Shown here one piece after another: positions 34,568 through 46,743 of a DNA stretch of 64,000 nt (position 1 is the stretch's first letter; each line of letters begins with the position of its first letter). Source of the DNA: Azospirillum sp. B510. Lineage in GTDB: Bacteria; Pseudomonadota; Alphaproteobacteria; Azospirillales; Azospirillaceae. The stretch lies in the NCBI RefSeq assembly GCF_000010725.1, contig NC_013854.1:1393001-1457000 (forward strand). The letters run 5' to 3'. The translations under genes and the position numbers were made by a program. The notes beneath the pieces were generated by a model, which saw nothing but the letters and a program-made list of their open reading frames with translations, made no database searches and was not told where the DNA came from.

Positions 34568-36463
34568 ATGGAGGCGGTCAGCTACATCATCCTCATCGGA
34601 TCCTCCCTGCTGATCGTCAGCGTGCTGACCAGCTATCTCGCCTTGCGCGTCGGCGCGCCTCTGCTGTTGATCTTTCTCGGCATCGGATTGCTGGCGGGCG
34701 AGGACGGGATCGGCCACATCGTTTTCAACGACACCGACTCCGCCTTCCTCATCGGGTCGATGGCGCTGGCGGTGATCCTGTTCGAAAGCGGATTCGACAC
34801 CAAGCTGGCCAGCTACAAGGCGGCGGCATGGCCGGCGATGACGCTGGCGACGGCGGGAGTGGCGGTGACCACCGGCGTGGTGGGCGTCGCCGCCCATTAC
34901 CTGATGGGGCTGGGCTGGGGCGAGGCGCTGCTGGTGGGGGCGGCCTGTAGCTCCACCGACGCGGCGGCGGTCTTCTTCCTGCTGCGCGTCGGCGGCATCA
35001 CGCTCCGCGACCGTGTCCGCTCCACGCTGGAGATCGAATCGGGCAGCAACGATCCGGTCGCCATCATGCTGACCATCCTGCTGGTCGAGGCGGCGGGCCA
35101 TGGCCTGGCGTCCCCCGTCGCCATCGTCGGCGAGCTGGTTCTGGCCTTCGCGCTGGGCGGGGTGATGGGGCTGGCCGGCGGCTGGCTGCTGGTCGCCTTC
35201 ATCAACAAGGCGAATTTCGAAGCCGGGCTGAATCCGGTGGTGACGCTGACCTTCGCCCTGTTCATCTTCGCGCTCACCAACGTCATGGGCGGCAGCGGCT
35301 ATCTGGCGGTCTATGCCGCCGGGCTCTATGCCGGCAACGTCAAGCTGCGTGGGGCGCTGGAGCTTCGCCGCTTCCATTCCGGCCTGACCTGGCTCAGCCA
35401 GATCGTCATGTTCGTGATGCTCGGCCTGCTCGCCACGCCCAGGGAGTTCGGCGCCATGATCCTGCCGGCGCTGGGCGTGGCGGTGGTGCTGATCGTGGTG
35501 GCCCGCCCGGTCGCGGTGTGGATGTGCCTGCTGCCCTTCCGCTTTTCGGTGCGCGAGACCAGCTTCATCGCCTGGGTCGGCCTGCGCGGGGCGGTGTCGC
35601 TGCTGCTGGCGCTGGTTCCCGTGCTGGGCGGGCTGGAGAACGGGCAGCTGATCTTCAACACCGCCTTCATCGTCGTGGTCGTCTCCCTGCTGGTGCAGGG
35701 CTGGACCATCGGCAGCATGGCCCGTGCGCTGGACCTGATCGTCCCGCCCCGCCGCGGCCCGGTGGAGCGTGTGGAACTGGAGCTTCCCGGCAACGCCGAC
35801 CAGGAGCTGGTGGCCTATACCGTCCATGCCAAGAGCCCGGCGGCGCGCGGGCAGCGCATGCCGCGCTGGGCCAAGCCCTCTCTCGTCATCCGGGCGGGCG
35901 CGGTGGTGCCGCTGCACAAGGTCAAGCCCCTTCAGCCCGGCGACCATGTCTATCTGTTCACGCCGCAGCACCGGCTGCCGCTGATCGACAGGCTCTATGG
36001 CGGCAGCCGGGCGCTCGACCAGTCCGACCGCGAATTCTACGGCGATCTGGTGTTGAGCCCGGACGCCACCGTCGAACAGATCGCCGAGATGTACGGCCTG
36101 CCGCTGTCGCTGTCCAACGCCCGGCTGACCTTGAGCGAGCTTCTGCGCAACGAGTTCGGCGGCTCCTGCGAACTGGGCGACCGGGTGCGCATGGGCGGCG
36201 TCGAGCTGATCGTGCGCGACATGGACGAGAACGTCATCACTTCGGTCGGCATGGCGCTGGAGCCGGTCCGCGTGACCAGCCGGCGCCGTCCGCTCTACCA
36301 GCGCATCATCGATGGCGGCGGGCGGCTGCGGGGCTGGTGGAACGAACATGCCTTCCGCCGTTGGAAGGAGCGGGAGAGGTTGCGGGAACGGCGTCCGCCG
36401 CCGGCCCAGGCCGGGAGCGCGGCGGTGCGCGAGGAGACGATGGAGACCCGTAACGAGGCGTGA
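34568..36463 (+). CDS. Potassium/proton antiporter (CPA1, NhaP2/CvrA type)
   Basis: A 631-residue inner-membrane antiporter. About 12 helices fill residues 1-390 with the CPA1 core (I-E-S-G-S-N-D-P-V-A-I, where the Asp is the ion site, and S-F-I-A-W-V-G-L-R-G-A-V-S). A TrkA-C-like domain follows (about 400-480), then a CorC/HlyC-associated domain (about 485-565) and a basic tail. This layout matches K+/H+ antiporters of the NhaP2/CvrA group, which help with potassium and osmotic balance. It is convergent with the iron permease gene, 14 bases apart. Confidence 0.92.
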   Translation: MEAVSYIILIGSSLLIVSVLTSYLALRVGAPLLLIFLGIGLLAGEDGIGHIVFNDTDSAFLIGSMALAVILFESGFDTKLASYKAAAWPAMTLATAGVAVTTGVVGVAAHYLMGLGWGEALLVGAACSSTDAAAVFFLLRVGGITLRDRVRSTLEIESGSNDPVAIMLTILLVEAAGHGLASPVAIVGELVLAFALGGVMGLAGGWLLVAFINKANFEAGLNPVVTLTFALFIFALTNVMGGSGYLAVYAAGLYAGNVKLRGALELRRFHSGLTWLSQIVMFVMLGLLATPREFGAMILPALGVAVVLIVVARPVAVWMCLLPFRFSVRETSFIAWVGLRGAVSLLLALVPVLGGLENGQLIFNTAFIVVVVSLLVQGWTIGSMARALDLIVPPRRGPVERVELELPGNADQELVAYTVHAKSPAARGQRMPRWAKPSLVIRAGAVVPLHKVKPLQPGDHVYLFTPQHRLPLIDRLYGGSRALDQSDREFYGDLVLSPDATVEQIAEMYGLPLSLSNARLTLSELLRNEFGGSCELGDRVRMGGVELIVRDMDENVITSVGMALEPVRVTSRRRPLYQRIIDGGGRLRGWWNEHAFRRWKERERLRERRPPPAQAGSAAVREETMETRNEA

Positions 36464-36477
36464 GGACTCAGGGGGGC

Positions 36478-38151
36478 TTATCCGCCGTGCCCCGGCCGCG
36501 AGGCGGCGATGGTCCGGCTGAGATAGATGACCGGGGCGAGACCGACCAGCACGATCACCAGGGCGGGCAGGGCGGCATCGTCCAGCCGCTCGGTCGAGGC
36601 CATGCGGAAGGCCTCGATCGCCAGCGTGTCGAAGTTGAAGGGCCGCAGGATCATCGTCGCCGGCAGTTCCTTGGTGATGTCGACGAAGACCAGCATGGCG
36701 GCGCTGAGCAGGCTGGGCCGCAGCAGCGGCAGATGCACCCGGCGCAGCACCTGCGACGGCGTATGGCCGAGCGCGCGCGCCGCCCCTTCCAGATTGGGAC
36801 CGATCTTGGCGAATCCGGACTCCAGCGGCCCGTAGGCGACGACGAAGAAGCGGATCAGGTAGCCATAGAGGATGCCGGCGATGGTGGTGCCGAGGATGGC
36901 GCCCATCGGCCAGCCGGTCCAGTCGCGCGTCAGCCCGATGGTGATGAGGATGCCCACCGCGATCACCGTGCCCGGCGTGGCATAGCCGAGCGAGGCGAGA
37001 CGCGCCGCCCCGGTTGAGAATCCGCTGCGGTCGTGCCGTGCGCCATGGATCACCATCAGGGCCACCGTCACGACCAGCAGCGCGCCGCTGGCGCCGAGGA
37101 GGAAGGTGTTGACCGTCAGGTCGGTGAAGCGGGCGAGCGTCAGCTCGGTGCCGCCGCGCAGGATCATGCGGATCAGCACGGCACCCGGCAGCAGGAAGCC
37201 GAACAGAACCGGGGTCAGGCAGACCGCCCAGGCCAGCAGGGTGCCGCGGGCCGACAGGCGTTGGGTGGGCAGGGCGCGATAGCGGCCGGTGGTCTGGTGA
37301 AAGCGCATCTTTCCGCGCGACAGCCGCTCCAGACCGACCAGTGCCAGCACCAGCAGCAGCAGCACGGCGGCGAGCTGCGCCGCCGCCGCCGGATCGCCCA
37401 GCGCGAACCAGGTGCGGTAGATGCCGACGGTGAAGGTGTCGATGCCGAAATAGCGCACGGCGCCGAAGTCGGCCAGCGTCTCCATCAGGGCATAGCCGAC
37501 GCCGGCCACCAGGGCCGGGCGGGCCAGCGGCAGGGCGACGCGGCGGAAGGCGCCGAACCGGGTGCAGCCCAGCGTCCGGCTGGCCTCCAGCACGCAGACC
37601 GACTGTTCCAGGAAGGCGGCGCGGGTCAGGACATAGACGTAGGGGTACAGAACCGACGACAGCACCAGCCCGGCGCCCCAGGCGGTATGGATGTCGGGGA
37701 ACCAGTAGTCGCCGCGGCGCCAGCCGAAGGTGGCGCGCAGGAAGGATTGCAGCGGCCCGGCATATTGCAGAAAATCGGTGTAGGTGTAGGCCAGCACATA
37801 GGCCGGCATGGCCAGCGGCAGCAGCGGCAGCCATTGCAGGACCCCGCGCCCGCGGAAGTCGTGCATGGTGACGGTCCAGGCGCAGGCGACACCGGTCACC
37901 AGGGTGACCACCCCGACGATACCGAGCAGGATCACGGTGTTGAGGATGTAGCCGGGAAGCACCGTCCGTGCCATATGCCCCCACAGATCGGTGGAGACGC
38001 CGGCCGCCTGGACGAAGACGGCGAGGATCGGCAGGGCGATCAGCAGCGCGAGGACCGGGGCGAACAGCCCGGCCGGGCCGATACGGGACCACAACTGGCG
38101 GAGAGGGAAGGACGGGGAGCCGGGGGACTTCGCGTCGGTCGCCATCGCCAT
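36478..38151 (-). CDS. fbpB: Iron(III) ABC transporter permease
   Basis: A 557-residue permease with two fused membrane halves of about six helices each, the FbpB/FutB/SfuB layout. Each half has an EAA-like loop (E-A-S-R-T-L-G-C-T-R-F-G-A-F-R-R-V-A-L-P near 185 and G-A-A-R-A-L-G-H-T-P near 475), the docking site for the ATPase. No binding protein or ATPase gene is adjacent; the likely partners are fbpA and fbpC at 28.4-30.5 kb on the other strand. A strong terminator lies 24 bases before the start. Confidence 0.92.
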   Translation of the reverse strand: MAMATDAKSPGSPSFPLRQLWSRIGPAGLFAPVLALLIALPILAVFVQAAGVSTDLWGHMARTVLPGYILNTVILLGIVGVVTLVTGVACAWTVTMHDFRGRGVLQWLPLLPLAMPAYVLAYTYTDFLQYAGPLQSFLRATFGWRRGDYWFPDIHTAWGAGLVLSSVLYPYVYVLTRAAFLEQSVCVLEASRTLGCTRFGAFRRVALPLARPALVAGVGYALMETLADFGAVRYFGIDTFTVGIYRTWFALGDPAAAAQLAAVLLLLVLALVGLERLSRGKMRFHQTTGRYRALPTQRLSARGTLLAWAVCLTPVLFGFLLPGAVLIRMILRGGTELTLARFTDLTVNTFLLGASGALLVVTVALMVIHGARHDRSGFSTGAARLASLGYATPGTVIAVGILITIGLTRDWTGWPMGAILGTTIAGILYGYLIRFFVVAYGPLESGFAKIGPNLEGAARALGHTPSQVLRRVHLPLLRPSLLSAAMLVFVDITKELPATMILRPFNFDTLAIEAFRMASTERLDDAALPALVIVLVGLAPVIYLSRTIAASRPGHGG

Positions 38152-38163
38152 GCGGAAACATCC

Positions 38164-38176
38164 TTGCAGTGTGCAA
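38164..38176. promoter_or_regulatory. Small inverted repeat upstream of fbpB
   Basis: TTGCA-gtg-TGCAA, a 13-base dyad, lies between the typA terminator and the fbpB start. It may be an operator, but could also be chance. Confidence 0.3.
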
Positions 38177-38220
38177 AAAGAAGGCGGCGCCTGCTCCCTG
38201 TCAGGGGGGCAGGCGCCGCC
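38175..38220 (-). terminator. Terminator of typA
   Basis: A perfect 12-bp stem (GGCGGCGCCTGC at 38183-38194, GCAGGCGCCGCC at 38209-38220) with a 14-base loop. On the minus strand it is followed by TTCTTTTTG. It lies about 30 bases after the typA stop and just before fbpB. Confidence 0.85.
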
Positions 38221-38248
38221 TGTACTCTACCCTATATGCGAACCGTTA

Positions 38249-40075
<1,827 letters not shown>

Positions 40076-40285
40076 GGAGCCTTGGTCTCGCAATGGCACC
40101 CCCGACACGCAGCACCTCGCCGCAAACAACAAAAAGGCCCGCCGAAAGAAATCGGTGGGCGCTGTCGGGGAAACTGTTGCGGCGCAATATATGGATCCCA
40201 GCCGAAAACGCAAGCGCCGTGCCCTTTGGCCTAACGCGAATTTCCGGGATGGAGCCATGCGTCATTGGATCCTACATTGGGCAGG

Positions 40286-42310
40286 ATGATCCGTCTCGCT
40301 TCCGCTTCCCGCCGCCGCGCGGCTGTTGCACCCAAGGTTGCAGCCCCTGGGATTGCCGCCCCTGGGATTGCCGCCATGCCGCTGAAGGCCCCGATCGCCG
40401 CGCCGCTGGTCGCCGCCCTGCTGATGCTGGGGCCGGCGGAGGCCGGGCGCGCCCAGAACGCCGCCGCCGACGGCATCCAGGGGGCGCCGTCGGCGGACAA
40501 CGCCCCGGCGGACGAGGAGGTGCGTCCCGCCGGTATCGCCTATGAGGTCGACATCACCGGCGTCGAGGATGACGGGCTGCGCGACACCTTGCGCGGCGCC
40601 TCAACCCTGGTGGAGCTGAAGGACGACCACCCGCCCTCGCTGATCGGGTTGGAGCGCCGGGCCGACAGCGACCGCGACCGGTTGCAGACGGCCCTGCGCT
40701 CCGCCGGCTATTACGACGCCAGACTGGACATCGGCATCAGGGATCCGGCGGGGACCGCCACCCTGCCCGCCGCAGCGGAGGCGCCGCCGGTCCAGGTGAC
40801 GGTGGCGGTGACGCCGGGGCCGCTCTACCACCTGAAGAGCGTGACGGTGCGCGGCGCCAACGGTGTCCCCCTGCCGGACGGGATCGCGACCGACGATCTC
40901 GGCCTCGCGGCCGGAACCCCGGCCGTGGCGCAAAAGGTGCTGGATGCGGAGACGGTTCTGGTCGGCCGGTTGACCAAGCGCGGCTATGCCTTCGCCAAGG
41001 CGTCGGACCGCGAGGTGGTGGTCGACCATGCCGACCGGACGATGGATGTGACCTACAGCCTCGATCCCGGTCCGCTCACCCGCTATGGCGCCACCCGCAT
41101 CGAAGGGCTGGACAAGGTCGACGAGGATCTGGTGCGCGGGCGGCTGGCCTGGAAGGAGGGGCAGGTCTTCGATCCCGCCGCCACCGACAAGGCGCGGCAG
41201 GACATCGCCGCCCTCCAGGTCTTCGACACCGTCCGCGTCAGGATGGCGGACGAGCCGGGACCGGACGGCGTGACGCCGGTCATCGTCAGCGTCGGGGAAC
41301 GCAAGCGCCGCTTCATCGGTGGCGGCGTCAGCTATTCGACCCAGGACGGGCTGGGCGCCAACGCCTATTGGGGCCACCGCAACCTGTTCGGCGGGGCCGA
41401 GCAACTGCGCGTCGGCGTCGATGTCGGGCGGGTCGCCGGATCCTCGGGCGGCACCGCCAGCAAGAGCAACGACCTTCCCGACCTGCGCTTCAGCGTCAAT
41501 TTCCGCAAGCCAGACTTCCTGGCGGTCAAGCAGTCGCTGCTGGTCAATTTCGCCGTGGTGAACGACCAGCCGCCGGCCTACAGCCGCGTCGCCTCGGAAC
41601 TGACGGTGAAGCTGGAACGGCCGCTGACCGACCAGTTGACCGTCAGCTACGGCGTGACCGGCGAGCGCGGGCGGGTGCGGACGGAGGACAGGACCTATCA
41701 GACCTCCTTCATCGGCGTACCGCTGGGGGCGGCCTGGAACGGCACCGACAATCTGTTGAACCCGACCTCGGGCCAGCGGGCGTCGTTGCAGGTCACGCCC
41801 TGGTTCCCGGCGGGCGGCGACACCAAGTCGCCCTTCACCTCGGTGCTGCTCAACGGCTCCACCTATTATGATCTCGGGCGGGACGGGCGCTATGTCGCCG
41901 CGGCGCGGATCGGGCTGGGCAGCATCCTCGGCACCACGCTGAGCGATATCCCGCCCGACCACCGCTTCTACGCCGGCGGCGGCGGCTCGGTGCGCGGTTA
42001 CGGCTTCCAGAAGGCGGGGCCGCGCGACCGCTTCAACGACCCGGCCGGCGGCCGCTCGCTGTTCGAGATCGGGGCGGAGCTGCGGATCAAGGTGACGGAG
42101 AGCATCGGCATCGTGCCCTTCGTCGATGCCGGCACGGTCTATGACAAGGCCTATCCCAATTTCAGCGAGCCGCTGCGCGTCGGCGCCGGGCTGGGCCTGC
42201 GTTATTACACCGACTTCGGTCCGCTGCGCGTCGATATCGGCGTTCCGCTGAACCCGCCGAGCGGCGACGCGCGCTGGCAGTTGTATCTCAGCCTGGGGCA
42301 GGCGTTCTGA
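40286..42310 (+). CDS. tamA: Outer-membrane translocation protein TamA (BamA family)
   Basis: About 674 residues. A signal sequence leads into POTRA-like domains (about 80-340) and a 16-strand beta-barrel domain. The barrel holds the Omp85 signature [10 protein letters not shown] and ends in F (L-S-L-G-Q-A-F), the usual outer-membrane C-terminus. With TamB, encoded next to it, this forms the translocation and assembly module that moves autotransporters or lipids to the outer membrane. The start is uncertain: ATG 40286 leaves a long basic leader with a duplicated AAPGI, while ATG 40376 gives a standard signal peptide. Confidence 0.92.
   Translation: MIRLASASRRRAAVAPKVAAPGIAAPGIAAMPLKAPIAAPLVAALLMLGPAEAGRAQNAAADGIQGAPSADNAPADEEVRPAGIAYEVDITGVEDDGLRDTLRGASTLVELKDDHPPSLIGLERRADSDRDRLQTALRSAGYYDARLDIGIRDPAGTATLPAAAEAPPVQVTVAVTPGPLYHLKSVTVRGANGVPLPDGIATDDLGLAAGTPAVAQKVLDAETVLVGRLTKRGYAFAKASDREVVVDHADRTMDVTYSLDPGPLTRYGATRIEGLDKVDEDLVRGRLAWKEGQVFDPAATDKARQDIAALQVFDTVRVRMADEPGPDGVTPVIVSVGERKRRFIGGGVSYSTQDGLGANAYWGHRNLFGGAEQLRVGVDVGRVAGSSGGTASKSNDLPDLRFSVNFRKPDFLAVKQSLLVNFAVVNDQPPAYSRVASELTVKLERPLTDQLTVSYGVTGERGRVRTEDRTYQTSFIGVPLGAAWNGTDNLLNPTSGQRASLQVTPWFPAGGDTKSPFTSVLLNGSTYYDLGRDGRYVAAARIGLGSILGTTLSDIPPDHRFYAGGGGSVRGYGFQKAGPRDRFNDPAGGRSLFEIGAELRIKVTESIGIVPFVDAGTVYDKAYPNFSEPLRVGAGLGLRYYTDFGPLRVDIGVPLNPPSGDARWQLYLSLGQAF
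40343..40372. repeat. 15-bp perfect tandem duplication in the tamA leader
   Basis: Two perfect copies of GCCCCTGGGATTGCC encode AAPGI-type units in frame just before the signal peptide core. Confidence 0.85.
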
Positions 42311-42367
42311 TGACGCGATTTCGTCCCACTCCGGCGGGACGATGAGCGGGTATTGCGGTTTGTGGAC

Positions 42368-45300
42368 ATGGGGCGGCTGGTGAAGGGGCAGGGTGTGACG
42401 GCGGTTCGCTTTCTTCTGATCGGTCTGACGATGCTTGCCGGCCTGCTGTCGGGTTCCCAGCCCGCGCGGGCCTGGTCGCTGTTCGGCGATTCCACCCGCG
42501 AATGGCTGGTCGGAACGATCGAGGGCGCGGTTGAATCGCCGGATATGCATCTCAAGCTCGGCGCGATCGAGGGCGGCTTTCCTACCGACTTCACCATCGC
42601 CACCGTCACGCTGGCCGACAGCCAGGGCGTCTGGCTGACCATCGACCGGCTGCATGTGGTGCTGTCGCCCTCGGCCCTGCTGATGCGCAGCGCCCAGATC
42701 GACGCGCTGGAGGCGGCGTCCGTCACGGTGACCCGCGCCCCGGTCAGCACCCAGACGATCAGCACCCAGCCGCCGGCGCCTTCCGATCCGAACGCCCCGC
42801 TGCTGCCCAGCCTGCCGGTGGACATCGACCTGAAGAAGCTGGTGGTGGAGCGGCTGGATCTGGCGCCGGCTCTGCTGGGTGAACAGACGAGGCTGCGCAT
42901 CGCCGGCGCCCTGCTGTTCGAGCACGGCGGCGGGGCGCTGAACGCCAACCTGTCGGTGGCGCGCATCGACGACAAGCCCGGCAAGGCCGAACTGGCCGCC
43001 GTCTTCGATCCGGCCAAGAGCACGCTGAAGCTCTCGGTCGACGCATCCGAGCCGGCCGAGGGCGTCATCGCCCGCGCGCTGTCGATGCCCGGCCTGCCGC
43101 CCGTGGAAGTGGCGCTGACCGGCGACGGCACGCTGGACGACTGGACCGGCAAGCTGACCGCCGCCGCCGGTGGGGCCACCGCCCCGACGGGGACCCTGAC
43201 CGCCGATGCCGCGATCAGGAAGCTGCCGGAGGGGCACGCCCTGACGCTGTCGGCCGGCGGCAACATCGCGCCACTGATCGCCGGGTTGGCCGGGGAAACG
43301 GTGACTCCGCTGATCGGCCCCAGCCCGACCCTGAGCGCGACGGTCCTGCGGGCGCCGTCGGGGGCCCTCAGCCTGCGTCCGCTGGCGCTGACCGCCGCCG
43401 CCGCGAACGCCACCGTGAATGGCGACGTCGCGGCCGACTACAAGAGTCTGAAGCTGCGCTGGAGCTTGCAGGCCGGGCCGGACTCCACCCTGCACCAGCT
43501 GGTGCCGCTGTCCTGGCGTGAAGGCGCGGTCGAGGGCTCCGCCGAGGGCGGGCTGAACGCGCTGACCGTCACGCTGAACGCCACCCTGCGCGACCTGGCC
43601 GCCGACGACCCGGCGCTGTCGCGCCTGACGGGGCCGGAAACCACCCTGGCGGTCCGCGCCCGGGTCGATGCCGGCGGCGGCCGGATCGGGCTGGCGACGC
43701 TGGCGCTCAACGCCGCCGCCGCGCGGGCCGAGGCGAAGGGGACCATCGACGGCTGGGGCCGGAGCGCCGACCTGACCCTGACGGCGAACGCCGCCGACCT
43801 CGCCCCGCTGTCGGGCCTCGCCGGCCGCCCGCTGGCGGGAGCCGCGGCGCTGTCGGGACCGGTGAGGCGCGCCGCCGACGGCACGCTGGCCGCCGAGCTG
43901 ACCGGCAGTCTCGACCGCCTGTCCACCGGTACCCCCGCCGACGCCGTGCTGGGGGAGCGGGCAACTCTGGCGCTCGCCGCGCGGATGGAGCCGGACGGCG
44001 CCCTGCGGCTGACCGCCCTGACGGTCGATGGCCGCAACGGCAGGCTGGCCGGCAGCGCGGCGCTGGCCGACAACAAGGTCGATGCCCGCGGCAGCCTGAC
44101 CCTGGCGAGGCTGGAGCCGCTGGGCGGGGCGCTCGGCAGCCCGATGGCGGGGGCGGCGACGCTGGAGGCCAGCGTCCGTGGTCCTCTCGACGCCATCGAG
44201 GCACAGGCGACGCTGACCGCCCGCGACCTCGTGGTGCAAGGCCGCCGGCTGGGCGCCACCGAGGTCAAGGCGATCGCCGCCGGCCTGCCGGCAACGCCGA
44301 ACGGCACGCTGTCGGCCCGAACCACCCTGGACAGGACGCCGCTGTCGGTCGACGGGCGCTATGCGCTGCGCGAGCGGACGCTGCGGCTGGACGGGGTGAC
44401 CATCGCCAATGGGGCCAACCGCATCACCGGCGAGGCGCAGGTGGCGCTCGACACGCTGCTCGCCACCGGACGGCTGGAGGGCAAGCTGCCCAACCTGAAC
44501 GGCCTGTCGGAACTGGCGGGGATGCCGCTCGGCGGGGGCGCCGGCTTCACCCTGGCGCTGGACGGCAGGAGCGGCAGGCAGGCGGCCAGTTTGACCGCCG
44601 ACGCCACCAACCTGCGGGTGGAGGGGCAAGATGGACCGCTGCTGACCGCCCGCCGCCTGACCGCCAGGGCCGATGTCGCCGACGCGCTCGGCACCCCCGG
44701 CGGCAAGGCGCGGCTGGAGATGACCGACGGCAACGCCGCCGGCAACGAGCTGCGCAGCGTCGCCGCCTCCGTCGATGGATCGCTGGCGAAGGCCGCTTTC
44801 CAGGTCAACGCCGCCGGAGCCGGGGCGCAGCCGCTCGCCCTCGACCTCGCCGGCGGGCTGGCGCGCGAGGGGGAGGCGACGCGCATCCGGCTCGACCGGT
44901 TGCAGGCGCGCTATGCCGGGGAGGAGCTGCGGATGACCGCCCCGGCCACCATTCTGCTGGCCGAGCGCCGCTATGAGGTGAAGGAGTTGCGGCTGTCGTC
45001 GGGCGCTGCCCGGCTGGCCGCCGACCTCGGCCTGAACGGCGAGCGGCTGAGCGGGGAACTGTCGGTCGAACGGCTGCCGCTGGCGCTGGCGAAGCTGGCC
45101 AGCCCGTCCCTGCTGCTGGACGGCGTCGCCGATGCGCGGGCGTCGCTGGGCGGCAGCTTGCGCAATCCGCGCGCCGACGCCACCTTGCGGATCAGCGGCC
45201 TGAAGGCGCAGCAGACCACCCAGGCCGGATTGCCGGGCATCGACGCCACGCTGGAGGCCCAGTGGCGCGACCGCCGGCTGACCCTGGCCGGCCGGGTCGC

Positions 45301-46732
45301 CATGCCGAAGAATGCCGGCACGCTGACCGCCAACGCGGCGCTTCCGCTGGTGATGAATCCCGACAGCTACGCCATCGGCGTTCCACCCAAAGGCGCGCTG
45401 GAGGCGTCGGTCAACGGCACGGTGGATTTGTCTTTGGCGAACGACCTGCTGTCCGCGTCGGGCGACCGGGCGCGCGGATCGCTTCAACTGGACATCCGGG
45501 CTGGCGGGACGGTGGAGAAGCCGTCACTCGGCGGATCGGTGGTGCTGGCGAACGGCCGCTACGAGAACCGCGCGTCGGGGGCCGTCATCACCAGCATCGA
45601 GGCGCGGCTGGCCGGCGATGGCGACGTCTTCACCATCCAGAGTTTCAGCGGCCGGACCCGCAACGGCGGTGCCATTAGCGCCAGCGGTGTCATCCGGCCG
45701 GGTGCGGCCGCCGACCGCCAGCTCGACATCGCGCTTCGGGCCGACAACGCCCGGCTGGTGGAGATCGATCTGGTGACGGCGGAGATCGGCGCCAACCTGA
45801 CCCTGACCGGCGGATTCGCCAATGCCCGGCTGACCGGGCCGGTGGACATCCGCCGCGCCGAGATCCAGGTCCCCGACCGCATGCCGGCCAATGTCGTCGA
45901 TCTCAAGGTGACGGAGGTCGGCAAGGGGCGCCGCGCCCGCGGCACGACGCAGGTGTCCACCGCCGCCGGCACCCGCCGGGTGCCGCAACCGGCGGAGGCG
46001 CCGCCCGCCGCCACGCCCTTCCTCCTGGCGCTCGACATGACGGTGAACGCGCCCAACCAGGTCTTCGTGCGCGGCCGTGGGCTGAATGCGGAGTTGGGCG
46101 GCAGTTTGCGTGTCAAGGGCACCGCCGCGGCGCCGGAGGTGACCGGCCGCTTCACCATCCTGAAGGGCAGCCTGAACCTGCTGGCGAAGAATTTCGAGTT
46201 CAAGCGCGGCATCTTCGATTTCGACGGCACCCAGCCGATCGACCCGCGGCTCGACCTGCTGGCGGAGGCCACCGCCAACGGCATCACCGCCGATGTCGTG
46301 GTTGGCGGCACCGTGCGCCAGCCCAAGCTCGGACTGACCTCTCCCCAGGGACTGCCGCAGGACGAGGTTCTGGCCGGTGTGCTGTTCGGCAAATCGGTGG
46401 GAGACCTCAGCGCGGCCGAGGCGATCCAGCTCGCGCAGTCGGCGGCGGCGCTGGCCGGGGTCGGCGGCGGCGGCGGTCTTCTCGACCGGGTGCGGCAGGG
46501 GCTGGGTGTCGACCGGCTGGACTTCACCCAGGGGGAGAACGGCAAGGGAGGTGCCGTGCAGGCAGGCCGCTATGTCAGCGACCGCGTCTATGTCGGCGTC
46601 GAGCAGGGCATCGGCGCCAACCAGAGCCGCGCCAAGGTCGAGGTCGACATCACCAAGAACCTGAAGGGCACCGCTTCGGTCGGGGCCAACTCGGAGACGA
46701 AGTTCGGCGTGGTCTACGAAAAGGATTACTGA
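42368..46732 (+). CDS. tamB: Translocation and assembly module subunit TamB
   Basis: About 1454 residues: an N-terminal membrane anchor (about 10-35) followed by a very long beta-rich region of repeated short strands, ending in the conserved TamB/DUF490 domain (from about 1090; V-V-G-G-T-V-R-Q-P-K-L and K-F-G-V-V-Y-E-K-D-Y at the end). TamB spans the periplasm as a beta-taco and partners TamA. It starts 57 bases after tamA. The start is uncertain: ATG 42368 is in frame, but GTG 42395 has the better ribosome site (AAGGGGCAGG). Confidence 0.93.
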   Translation: MGRLVKGQGVTAVRFLLIGLTMLAGLLSGSQPARAWSLFGDSTREWLVGTIEGAVESPDMHLKLGAIEGGFPTDFTIATVTLADSQGVWLTIDRLHVVLSPSALLMRSAQIDALEAASVTVTRAPVSTQTISTQPPAPSDPNAPLLPSLPVDIDLKKLVVERLDLAPALLGEQTRLRIAGALLFEHGGGALNANLSVARIDDKPGKAELAAVFDPAKSTLKLSVDASEPAEGVIARALSMPGLPPVEVALTGDGTLDDWTGKLTAAAGGATAPTGTLTADAAIRKLPEGHALTLSAGGNIAPLIAGLAGETVTPLIGPSPTLSATVLRAPSGALSLRPLALTAAAANATVNGDVAADYKSLKLRWSLQAGPDSTLHQLVPLSWREGAVEGSAEGGLNALTVTLNATLRDLAADDPALSRLTGPETTLAVRARVDAGGGRIGLATLALNAAAARAEAKGTIDGWGRSADLTLTANAADLAPLSGLAGRPLAGAAALSGPVRRAADGTLAAELTGSLDRLSTGTPADAVLGERATLALAARMEPDGALRLTALTVDGRNGRLAGSAALADNKVDARGSLTLARLEPLGGALGSPMAGAATLEASVRGPLDAIEAQATLTARDLVVQGRRLGATEVKAIAAGLPATPNGTLSARTTLDRTPLSVDGRYALRERTLRLDGVTIANGANRITGEAQVALDTLLATGRLEGKLPNLNGLSELAGMPLGGGAGFTLALDGRSGRQAASLTADATNLRVEGQDGPLLTARRLTARADVADALGTPGGKARLEMTDGNAAGNELRSVAASVDGSLAKAAFQVNAAGAGAQPLALDLAGGLAREGEATRIRLDRLQARYAGEELRMTAPATILLAERRYEVKELRLSSGAARLAADLGLNGERLSGELSVERLPLALAKLASPSLLLDGVADARASLGGSLRNPRADATLRISGLKAQQTTQAGLPGIDATLEAQWRDRRLTLAGRVAMPKNAGTLTANAALPLVMNPDSYAIGVPPKGALEASVNGTVDLSLANDLLSASGDRARGSLQLDIRAGGTVEKPSLGGSVVLANGRYENRASGAVITSIEARLAGDGDVFTIQSFSGRTRNGGAISASGVIRPGAAADRQLDIALRADNARLVEIDLVTAEIGANLTLTGGFANARLTGPVDIRRAEIQVPDRMPANVVDLKVTEVGKGRRARGTTQVSTAAGTRRVPQPAEAPPAATPFLLALDMTVNAPNQVFVRGRGLNAELGGSLRVKGTAAAPEVTGRFTILKGSLNLLAKNFEFKRGIFDFDGTQPIDPRLDLLAEATANGITADVVVGGTVRQPKLGLTSPQGLPQDEVLAGVLFGKSVGDLSAAEAIQLAQSAAALAGVGGGGGLLDRVRQGLGVDRLDFTQGENGKGGAVQAGRYVSDRVYVGVEQGIGANQSRAKVEVDITKNLKGTASVGANSETKFGVVYEKDY

Positions 46733-46743
46733 AGGCGGCTAAC

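Noticed and set aside
34355..38176. A 1273-codon open frame on the minus strand covering the antiporter and permease region
   Set aside because: It is a shifted-frame shadow of fbpB and an antisense shadow of the antiporter; its translation is Arg/His-rich and motif-free.
40601..45487. A 1628-codon open frame on the minus strand opposite tamA and tamB
   Set aside because: Same artefact: low-complexity Gln/Arg/Gly translation with no family features, opposite two well-supported genes.
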